Shown here in pieces: positions 47,356 through 54,071 of a stretch of DNA of 64,000 bases (position 1 is its first letter; each line of letters begins with the position of its first letter). The translations under genes and the position numbers were made by a program. The notes under the pieces are model-generated. The model was given only the letters and a program-made list of their open reading frames with translations. It was not told where the DNA came from and did no database searches. Origin of the DNA: Vibrio penaeicida (lineage in GTDB: Bacteria; Pseudomonadota; Gammaproteobacteria; Enterobacterales; Vibrionaceae); NCBI RefSeq assembly GCF_019977755.1, contig NZ_AP025144.1, forward strand, positions 558,001 to 622,000. Reading direction: 5' to 3'.

Positions 47356-48239
47356 TACTTAGCCCAATACTCTAGATTCTGTGGGATTTCATCGAAGAAG
47401 TAATCCTCAAAGCTAACGACATTACGCTTCTTAACAAGCGTATCTTGTGCTTTAACATCCCTATAAACTACAAGTATTACATTATGATTTGCCATTTGTT
47501 CAACTTTACTTGAACTGATATCTTCATCAACAGTTAATAGGTAAATACTTGGCAAACCTGTTCTGTTAATTTCTTCAATAACTTCCTGCCAACGTTCACG
47601 AAGAGTTGTTTTCATCGTGCCGATAATGACTTTATCTCGTCTTTGCTCAAACGCTTCTAGGTTCGGTAAAAGGGAATCTACAATCTTACCTAGCTTCTTA
47701 GTCTGAAAGTTCTTTGAGCCTACTGTAGCCTGTGATTCGTAAGGGTAATCCAACACGTCATATAAACCATAAATTATCCCCTCAAAGACTTTACCCGCTC
47801 TTGAGCGCCTAGATTGAGTATTACTTAATGATAACCTGTAGATGTAAGGGTAAATTTGCCCTGCATAATCACCAAAAAAGCTTCTTAACTTCTCTTTTAT
47901 TTCTTCATCACTTTTTTGAAATATATCAAATAGATAATCAAACTTTTCTTCTGGAACAGTAAACTTTTCTGAAATATGCTTCAAAATAAAAGCGTTCATT
48001 TTAGCTTCTTGCTCAAGAAATGAGCGAAAGGCTTCCTCTCTTAATGTTCTTACAACACCAGAAACGTCTTTTTCATCTTTGAGAGCCTCCATCAAGTCAG
48101 AATGTTCTGCTAGGACTCTCTTAACCGTGTCTTTAGGAGGGAGAATAAACTCTTTTCTTGCTGCTTGAATGTAGCGATCAAAAGCTTTTTGCTCCTCGCT
48201 AGGAATCTCAGTTAGGAATGTTAAATCCTGCATATCCAA
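47355..48239 (-). CDS. EcoRII C-domain-like type II restriction endonuclease
   Basis: 294 residues. The segment SRRSRAGKVFEGIIYGLYD near residue 142 is the RSRAG.xxE signature of the EcoRII-C/PspGI/SsoII group (sites of the CCNGG/CCWGG type), followed by KIVDSLLPNL and IGTMKTTLRERW, which supply the Asp and Lys of the PD-(D/E)xK centre. The first about 110 residues are an effector-like helical part. It precedes its methyltransferase in one operon. A second start (MQDL) lies two codons downstream. Confidence 0.85.
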   Translation of the reverse strand: MDMQDLTFLTEIPSEEQKAFDRYIQAARKEFILPPKDTVKRVLAEHSDLMEALKDEKDVSGVVRTLREEAFRSFLEQEAKMNAFILKHISEKFTVPEEKFDYLFDIFQKSDEEIKEKLRSFFGDYAGQIYPYIYRLSLSNTQSRRSRAGKVFEGIIYGLYDVLDYPYESQATVGSKNFQTKKLGKIVDSLLPNLEAFEQRRDKVIIGTMKTTLRERWQEVIEEINRTGLPSIYLLTVDEDISSSKVEQMANHNVILVVYRDVKAQDTLVKKRNVVSFEDYFFDEIPQNLEYWAK

Positions 48240-48311
48240 CCCTATGGTTCAAAAACGGCCAACTATTATAAATTAGATAAATTTAAACTCAATCTAGAAA
48301 GCAATAGATAC

Positions 48312-48341
48312 AAAAAAAGCCGTTCCGAAGAACAGCTTTTC
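48312..48341 (-). terminator. Terminator of the island-borne tRNA-Leu
   Basis: On the - strand GAAAAGCTGTTC, a TTCG loop and GAACGGCTTTTTTT make a strong intrinsic terminator eight bases after the encoded CCA. Confidence 0.9.
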
Positions 48342-48349
48342 TTTAAATA

Positions 48350-48434
48350 TGGTAGCGGTAGCCAGACTCGAACTGGCACAGCTTTCGCCGGGGGATTTTG
48401 AATCCCCTGTGTCTACCAATTTCACCATACCGCC
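48350..48434 (-). tRNA. tRNA-Leu(CAA), complete, carried by island 2
   Basis: 85 bases with encoded CCA. Acceptor stem GGCGGTA pairs with TACCGCT (G-U at pair 1), anticodon stem GGGGA/TCCCC with loop TTCAAAA (anticodon CAA), long variable arm CGGCGAAAGCTGT, and T-arm GCCAG TTCGAGT CTGGC. It differs clearly from the split host tRNA-Leu (GCCGGTG acceptor), so it is not a copy of it. It lies 104 bases inside the island's right junction, in line with the host tRNA promoter at 48611-48638, and should replace the destroyed gene. Confidence 0.93.
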
Positions 48435-48442
48435 ATTGGTTT

Positions 48443-48462
48443 TTATACAACTCTATACAACT
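48443..48462. repeat. ATACAACT arm-type repeats, island 2 right end
   Basis: Two ATACAACT copies separated by CT lie between the island-borne tRNA and the right core. They match the pair at 41077-41098. Confidence 0.5.
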
Positions 48463-48537
48463 TTTTTAATAGAGTTAAAATCAATGTAAGACACTGATTT
48501 TAAGCCAGTTTATGATATAAAACGCATACAAGCAAGC

Positions 48538-48578
48538 GATTTTGAATCCGTCGTGTATACCAATTTCACCACACCGGC
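48538..48578 (-). pseudogene. tRNA-Leu(CAA) 5' half, host copy split by island 2
   Basis: On the - strand this begins GCCGGTGTGGTGAAATTGG and ends with the anticodon loop GATTCAAAATC. It is the exact missing part of the 3' halves at 40961-41016 and 30589-30644. Beyond the loop the sequence is island DNA that cannot complete the fold. Confidence 0.92.
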
Positions 48579-48610
48579 ATCTCTGGGCTATTGCCCTTTC
48601 GATGATTGGC

Positions 48611-48638
48611 ATTATACGGATGACTTAAGCGGGTGCAA
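48611..48638 (-). promoter_or_regulatory. Host tRNA-Leu promoter
   Basis: On the - strand TTGCAC (48638-48633), a 16-base spacer and TATAAT (48616-48611) lie 33 bases upstream of the tRNA 5' end. It is a near-consensus sigma-70 promoter and now points into island 2, toward the complete tRNA-Leu at 48434. Confidence 0.8.
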
Positions 48639-48771
48639 GGGTTAAATCTTTAAAAACCATTCGTTTGGCGATTATTTCAGCATAAGTGCTCGTGCTGTGC
48701 GCTATATCACTTCCAAATTCTTGTACTAGTTTATATTCTGTCGCTTTCCAACGATTACCCATGTGAGAACT

Positions 48772-49242
48772 ATGTCTTTTCAAACGAAACCTGCAGGATT
48801 ACTTCGAAGGCTAGGTGCGTTGATGTACGACGCCCTGATTATACTCTCCATAGAAATGATGGCAGGGGGGCTAGTGATTGCGATTCTCTTTGCCTTTCAC
48901 GCTGCAGGTTTGATGAGTTATGGAAGTTATGCGGACGCCAGCGATTTACTCACCAACCACCCTGTATGGAGTGCTCTGTACACGGCGTATCTCGCTACTG
49001 TGTGGATTGGGTTTATTGTGTTCTTCTGGACAAAAGCGGGACAGACTTTAGGCATGCGAGCATGGAAGCTGCGTGTGCAAAACGAAGATGGTTCATCCAT
49101 CTCGTTGACTCAAGCGCTCATCCGAGTCGCAACCTCTGGTTTTGGCTTAGCAAACCTTACGGTGCCATTTGATCCCAAGAAGCGTGCCTTTCATGACATT
49201 TGGGCAAAAACACAAGTGGTTGTTCTGCCGAAAGCAAATTAA
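48772..49242 (+). CDS. RDD-family membrane protein
   Basis: 156 residues. Start at ATG 48772 (MSFQTKPAGLLRRLGALMYD) preferred over a GTG nine bases upstream. The RDD pattern RRLGALMYDALI, three hydrophobic segments and QTLGMRAWKLRVQNEDG are present. Function of this family is not established here. In vibrios it neighbours lptG. Confidence 0.85.
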   Translation: MSFQTKPAGLLRRLGALMYDALIILSIEMMAGGLVIAILFAFHAAGLMSYGSYADASDLLTNHPVWSALYTAYLATVWIGFIVFFWTKAGQTLGMRAWKLRVQNEDGSSISLTQALIRVATSGFGLANLTVPFDPKKRAFHDIWAKTQVVVLPKAN

Positions 49243-49263
49243 CTCAAAGCACGTTTGCTTAAA

Positions 49264-49460
49264 TAACCTGAACTCGGGATAACAACTTGCTTTCTAATGG
49301 CTCTTTTCACTTATTACTGCGTTGAATCCTCTCCCAATAACCTGTTATTGGTTCGTGGCTTCGCCTTGTCTTAAGTGAAAATTTCTCATTAGAGTGCCTC
49401 AATAGAAAATGTTTATTTATTTTAATGGGTTAGCTAACCTCTTATCCCGAGTTCAGGTTA
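49264..49460. repeat. 197-bp element with 19-bp perfect terminal inverted repeats
   Basis: TAACCTGAACTCGGGATAA at 49264-49282 is exactly inverted at 49442-49460. The interior contains further imperfect inverted segments (CTAATGG...CATTAG, CACTTA...TAAGTG) and no gene. This is MITE-like. A partial copy lies after tldD (25752). It sits between the convergent RDD and lptG genes. Confidence 0.75.
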
Positions 49461-49468
49461 AATAATTT

Positions 49469-49492
49469 GAAAAGGAGGGTGCCCTCCTTTTC
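49469..49492. terminator. Bidirectional terminator, lptG end
   Basis: AAAAGGAGGG and CCCTCCTTTT pair around two bases, with T-rich flanks. It ends the lptF-lptG operon. Confidence 0.85.
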
Positions 49493-49508
49493 TATTGTTA
49501 GGGAGTGC

Positions 49509-50579
49509 TTACACTTTTCGCCGCATCAATAAAATTGCGATGCTCATAAATACGATACTGGGAACCAGTGCACCAACAGGGGCAGGAAGCTTATAGAGTA
49601 AACTGACGTTACTGAAGGTTTCGGCAAAAATGTAGAAACCAAATCCCGCAATAACACCAGAAAGAATTCTTGCCCCCATGGTCACGCTTCGAAGTGGACC
49701 AAACACAAAGGACATGGCCACAAACATCATGACTCCGACCGATATGGGCTGAGTGGCTTTACGCCAGAAAGCCAAATCATAGCGGCTTGCATCCTGCTCT
49801 GAATCTTTTAGGTAGGTTACGTAGCTCCAAAGCTCAGTTAGGGGCAGCTCTTCAGGTTGAACGGTTACTACGGCTAGCTTGTCTGGGGTTAATGTGGTTG
49901 TCCAACTTTGGAGTGCAATTTTTTCTTTTGATATTTCAACGTCATTATCAAAGCTGGTTTTGACGACATCTTTTACTTCCCAAGTACGATCTGAGGCGTA
50001 GTTAGCTTCCTTTGCAAACATGGTGTGGGCTAATTTCTTATCCTCATCAAAGAACCAAACGTTAACACCTTGCAATTGCTCCCCATTTACTCGCCCTACA
50101 TAGATGAAGTTGCCGCCATCTTTCGCCCATACGCCACTTCGTACAGATACGATGTTACCTCCCGATACCGCGAATGTCCGTAATTCTCTCGCCATTTTTT
50201 GGGTGGCAGGGGCGCCCCATTCACCAAGCATCATTACAATGACCATGATAGGAATGGCTGTTTTAAGTACTGAGAAACCGATATCTAGCTTAGAGTAACC
50301 CGATGCCTGCATGACTACTAATTCGGAACTTGCCGCTAACATTCCAAGACCAATTAGAGCACCCAGTAATACAGCCATTGGAAAAAACAATTCCACATCA
50401 CGAGGTAGAGCCAACATTACGTAATAGAAAGCGAGTAATGCATCGTAGCTGCCTTCGCCGACAGCCCTAAGTTGTTCAACATATTTGATGATGGCGGATA
50501 AACCGACCAAAGTCGTCAGAGTTAAAGCGGTGGTCGAGATGATAGTTCGACCAATGTACCAATCGAGGATCTTAAACAC
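49509..50579 (-). CDS. lptG: LptG, LPS export permease
   Basis: 356-residue YjgP/YjgQ-family permease that with LptF and LptB2 lifts lipopolysaccharide from the inner membrane. It starts MFKILDWYIGRTIISTTALT, with six membrane helices split by a periplasmic beta-jellyroll (residues about 130-265). It begins 3 bases after lptF. Confidence 0.95.
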   Translation of the reverse strand: MFKILDWYIGRTIISTTALTLTTLVGLSAIIKYVEQLRAVGEGSYDALLAFYYVMLALPRDVELFFPMAVLLGALIGLGMLAASSELVVMQASGYSKLDIGFSVLKTAIPIMVIVMMLGEWGAPATQKMARELRTFAVSGGNIVSVRSGVWAKDGGNFIYVGRVNGEQLQGVNVWFFDEDKKLAHTMFAKEANYASDRTWEVKDVVKTSFDNDVEISKEKIALQSWTTTLTPDKLAVVTVQPEELPLTELWSYVTYLKDSEQDASRYDLAFWRKATQPISVGVMMFVAMSFVFGPLRSVTMGARILSGVIAGFGFYIFAETFSNVSLLYKLPAPVGALVPSIVFMSIAILLMRRKV

Positions 50580-50582
50580 GCT

Positions 50583-51680
50583 TTACGCCACCTTTCTTCT
50601 GAAATTTTCTTTTAACTGCCGCACGAAAGTACTGTCCATACTATTGAGTAATATACCCAAAAGAAGCGTTACACCATTGATTGACCACAGCCCAATTGAC
50701 GCCGGTAAACTGCCCTCTTCAATGGCTGATTTTCCGGAACTCAGTAGCAGGAAGTAGGTAAGGTAAATGAGTACCGCCGGTGCCATTTTCGCAAAACGAC
50801 CTTGGCGAGGGTTTACCGCGGAAAGCGGAATAACAATCATCGTAAGCAGGGGAATACAAACGATAAGAGAAATTCGCCATTGAAGCTCGGCTTGAGATCG
50901 CTTGTCGTCTGAGTTGATAAGATCAAGCGTTGGCGTGGCCATTAAGCTTAATGAACGTTGCGCAGCCGCTCTTTGTCCTATCAAGGCTTCATACTCTTTG
51001 TAATCGGTTATCATGTAATCGAGACGAGTCGGAATACCTTCGTATCTTTTACCATCATAAAGAGTAAGAACTTGGCGACCATCAGATAGCTCTTGCATCT
51101 TCCCTGTGTCTGCAAACATGACACTTGGGCGAATAGAATCTCTCGGTATTAACTGAGCAATAAAGACGTTTTTTAACTCTTTATTTTCAATATCATCGAC
51201 AAAGACGACGGCAGAACCATCAGGAGAGGCTTGAAATTGCCCTTTTTGCAGCAGGTCGATACTGTTATCCGATTCGATTTCCGAGAATATTTGGGTGATT
51301 TGTTGTTGGCTCCAAGAGGATAACCACAAAGAGTTAAATGCCGCTAAAGCTCCTGTGATTACCGCTAAGCTAAGTGCCGCTTGAATCAAGAATTTATTCC
51401 CGATTCCGGTCGCGTTCATTACGGTAATCTCACTTTCAGCGTACAGCCGCCCGAAAGTCAGTAAGATCCCAAGATATAAACTTAACGGCAGCATTAACAT
51501 TCCCATTGTGGGCATGTTTAAACCGACTAGCGTTAAGATCAAACGAGCGGGCACATCGCCATCAGAGGCGTTAGACAGTACTCGAATGAATTCTTGGCTA
51601 AGAAAGATCAAAAACAGGACTAAAAATACCGCAAATTGAGTCTTGATTGTCTCGCGGATCAAATATCTAACAATAATCAC
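50583..51680 (-). CDS. lptF: LptF, LPS export permease
   Basis: 365-residue partner of LptG with the same six-helix plus periplasmic jellyroll layout; N-terminus MIIVRYLIRETIKTQFAVF is typical. First gene of the operon, divergent from pepA. Confidence 0.95.
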   Translation of the reverse strand: MIIVRYLIRETIKTQFAVFLVLFLIFLSQEFIRVLSNASDGDVPARLILTLVGLNMPTMGMLMLPLSLYLGILLTFGRLYAESEITVMNATGIGNKFLIQAALSLAVITGALAAFNSLWLSSWSQQQITQIFSEIESDNSIDLLQKGQFQASPDGSAVVFVDDIENKELKNVFIAQLIPRDSIRPSVMFADTGKMQELSDGRQVLTLYDGKRYEGIPTRLDYMITDYKEYEALIGQRAAAQRSLSLMATPTLDLINSDDKRSQAELQWRISLIVCIPLLTMIVIPLSAVNPRQGRFAKMAPAVLIYLTYFLLLSSGKSAIEEGSLPASIGLWSINGVTLLLGILLNSMDSTFVRQLKENFRRKVA

Positions 51681-51702
51681 GCTGAAATCACCTATAGAAA
51701 AC

Positions 51703-51729
51703 TTGTTTTTTTAATTGAATCACTATAAT
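51703..51729 (+). promoter_or_regulatory. Candidate pepA promoter
   Basis: TTGTTT (51703-51708) and TATAAT (51724-51729) with a 15-base spacer, 142 bases upstream of the pepA start. The -10 is good; the spacer is short. Confidence 0.4.
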
Positions 51730-51871
51730 TTCTCGTTGAATCTTTTATTTTTAAATCTTTGGCTAATTGTTAGTCAACATAATGGGCTTAGCGTTCCAAC
51801 GTGAATATTTTAAGCTAAGTCGCCATTATCTAACATTTAGTTCAGTTTGTCTTCAGGATGTAGGAGTACGC

Positions 51872-53383
51872 ATGGAGTTCAGTGTAAAAAGTGGCAGCCC
51901 TGAGAAACAGCGCAGCGCATGTATCGTTGTTGGTGTTTTTGAGCCTCGCCGTCTTTCTCCAGTAGCGGAGCAGCTCGATAAAATTAGTGATGGCTACATC
52001 AGTTCACTATTACGACGCGGTGACTTGGAAGGAAAACCAGGGCAGATGCTACTTTTGCATCAAGTACCTGGTGTTTTGTCTGAGCGCGTTCTACTCGTAG
52101 GCTGTGGTAAAGAGCGTGAGCTTGGTGAGCGCCAATACAAAGAAATTATTCAGAAAACCATCAGCACACTTAATGAGACAGGCTCAATGGAGGCAGTTTG
52201 CTTCCTAACAGAATTGCACGTTAAAGGTCGAGATACTTACTGGAAAGTTCGTCAAGCTGTTGAGTCAACGAAAGACGGCTTGTACACGTTTGATCAATTC
52301 AAAAGCACGAAGCCAGAAACTCGTCGTCCTTTGCGCAAGCTTGTATTCAACGTACCAACTCGTCGTGAGCTGAATTTAGGCGAGAAAGCGATCAGCCACG
52401 GTTTAGCCGTAGCATCAGGCGTGAAAGCGTCGAAAGATCTGGGCAACATGCCGCCAAACGTAGCGAATCCTGCGTATCTTGCATCTCAAGCTCGCCGTTT
52501 AGCTGATGAGCACGAAACGGTAACGACCAAGATCATTGGTGAAGAAGAGATGGAAAAGCTGGGTATGACTTCTTACCTAGCTGTTGGTCGTGGTTCTCAC
52601 AACGAGTCTCTTATGTCCATTATGGAATACAAAGGTGCACCAGATCCTGACACCAAGCCAATTGTATTGGTCGGTAAGGGGCTGACGTTTGATTCAGGTG
52701 GTATTTCATTGAAGCCGGGTGCAGGCATGGATGAAATGAAGTACGACATGTGTGGTGCTGCATCTGTATTCGGTACGATGAAGGCTCTCGCAAAGTTAAA
52801 CCTTCCAATTAATGTTGTTGGTATCCTAGCTGGTTGTGAAAACATGCCTGGTAGCAATGCTTACCGTCCTGGCGACATCTTAACGACGATGTCAGGTCAA
52901 ACGGTTGAAGTATTGAACACCGATGCGGAAGGGCGTTTGGTTCTTTGTGATGCACTAACGTATGTAGAACGTTTTGAACCAGAATGTGTGGTTGACGTAG
53001 CGACGTTGACGGGCGCATGTGTTGTCGCATTGGGTCATCACATTAGCGGCGTAATTTCGAACCATAACCCACTTTCTCATGAATTGATTAATGCTTCTGA
53101 GCAAGCTGGTGATCGCGCATGGCGTTTGCCTATGGGGGAAGAGTACCAAGAACAAATTGCTAGCCCGTTTGCTGATATGGCAAATATTGGTGGCAAATCA
53201 GCCGGTACGATTACTGCGGGTTGTTTCTTGTCTCGCTTCACTAAGAAATACAACTGGGCGCACCTTGATATAGCAGGCACGGCTTGGCGATCTGGCGGTA
53301 AAGACAAAGGCTCGACTGGTCGTCCCGTCTCAATGCTGGTCCAATTCCTTCTGAACCGAAGCGGCCAGGATACTGAAGAGTAA
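51872..53383 (+). CDS. pepA: Leucyl aminopeptidase PepA
   Basis: 503-residue M17 aminopeptidase, also a DNA-binding accessory protein in Xer recombination. The start at 51872 ([13 protein letters not shown]) has TAGGAG upstream and gives the normal length; the frame is open further upstream but not conserved. Active-site motifs [25 protein letters not shown] and [10 protein letters not shown] are intact. Confidence 0.97.
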   Translation: MEFSVKSGSPEKQRSACIVVGVFEPRRLSPVAEQLDKISDGYISSLLRRGDLEGKPGQMLLLHQVPGVLSERVLLVGCGKERELGERQYKEIIQKTISTLNETGSMEAVCFLTELHVKGRDTYWKVRQAVESTKDGLYTFDQFKSTKPETRRPLRKLVFNVPTRRELNLGEKAISHGLAVASGVKASKDLGNMPPNVANPAYLASQARRLADEHETVTTKIIGEEEMEKLGMTSYLAVGRGSHNESLMSIMEYKGAPDPDTKPIVLVGKGLTFDSGGISLKPGAGMDEMKYDMCGAASVFGTMKALAKLNLPINVVGILAGCENMPGSNAYRPGDILTTMSGQTVEVLNTDAEGRLVLCDALTYVERFEPECVVDVATLTGACVVALGHHISGVISNHNPLSHELINASEQAGDRAWRLPMGEEYQEQIASPFADMANIGGKSAGTITAGCFLSRFTKKYNWAHLDIAGTAWRSGGKDKGSTGRPVSMLVQFLLNRSGQDTEE

Positions 53384-53397
53384 ATCTTCAAATTTTA

Positions 53398-53425
53398 GAA
53401 AGGGCCGAAAGGCCCTTTCTTTTTA
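53398..53425 (+). terminator. pepA terminator
   Basis: AAAGGGCC, a GAAA loop and GGCCCTTT followed by CTTTTT directly after pepA. Confidence 0.9.
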
Positions 53426-53515
53426 ATTGTATTTAGCTTTTTAACTGCGTTTAGCTTTTTAACAGAAGGTTCCTATTGAACCACATACCGCATTTTAAAT
53501 GAGTTGTGATAGCAG

Positions 53516-53965
53516 ATGGCAACAGCAACATTTTATTTGATCAAAAAAAATAGCCCTCAGTCTGAAGAATTGGGGTTTCACACGTATGTTGTATTTCTTG
53601 CTCATCATTTTGCCAAGCTGGGTGCGAAAGTGTACGTCAATGCAGAAAACAAAAAGAGTGCAGAAGCGGTTGCAGAACTGTTTTTTCAGGCGAAACCTGA
53701 AACGTTTGTTGCGCATAACTTGGTGGGTGAGGGACCCAAATCAGGGACGGGGATCGAAATTGGTTACTCAAATGTGAAGCCTGCGTGGAACCGACAGCTC
53801 GTTATAAATATGGCGAATGACAAGACAACTTTTGCTCCAACCTTTGGTCAAGTGGTAGACTTCGTTCCCTGCGAAGAAAAAGCTAAGCAACAAGCTCGAG
53901 AAAGGTATAAAATTTACCGTCAAGCTGGGTATCAGCTGGAAACTATCGAGATTCAAAACCCTTAG
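53516..53965 (+). CDS. holC: DNA polymerase III chi subunit
   Basis: 149-residue HolC, which links the clamp loader to SSB. Typical start MATATFYLIKK and conserved AHNLVGEGP and RQLVINMA segments. Order pepA-holC-valS is standard. Confidence 0.95.
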   Translation: MATATFYLIKKNSPQSEELGFHTYVVFLAHHFAKLGAKVYVNAENKKSAEAVAELFFQAKPETFVAHNLVGEGPKSGTGIEIGYSNVKPAWNRQLVINMANDKTTFAPTFGQVVDFVPCEEKAKQQARERYKIYRQAGYQLETIEIQNP

Positions 53966-54034
53966 TCAAACCTTATAGTTAAGAGGTTTCGCAAGTACTT
54001 ACCGTACTGAGAGTTCTCAATTATAAAGTTTGAC
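53965..54034 (+). promoter_or_regulatory. Long stem-loop in the valS leader
   Basis: GTCAAAC at 53965 pairs with GTTTGAC ending at 54034, continued by TTATA/TATAA; an inner AGTAC...GTACT hairpin sits in the loop. The whole 70-base fold fills most of the holC-valS gap and lacks a T-run, so it is not a normal terminator. Confidence 0.5.
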
Positions 54035-54071
54035 CAAGATTAACCCGTAAACGTATCCATCTAAGAGCACT

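Larger units (their letters stand above)
41006..48548. mobile_element. Island 2: integrated mobilizable plasmid-like element
   Basis: About 7.5 kb bounded by an 11-bp direct repeat GATTTTGAATC (41006-41016 and 48538-48548), the anticodon stem-loop of the host tRNA-Leu. Contents: integrase, a small operon beside a possible oriT, MobV-like relaxase, Rep-like protein with iterons, restriction-modification operon, and a complete tRNA-Leu(CAA) near the right end. It is visibly AT-richer than the chromosome around it. It entered after island 1, because it splits the tRNA that island 1's right repeat had rebuilt. Confidence 0.88.
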
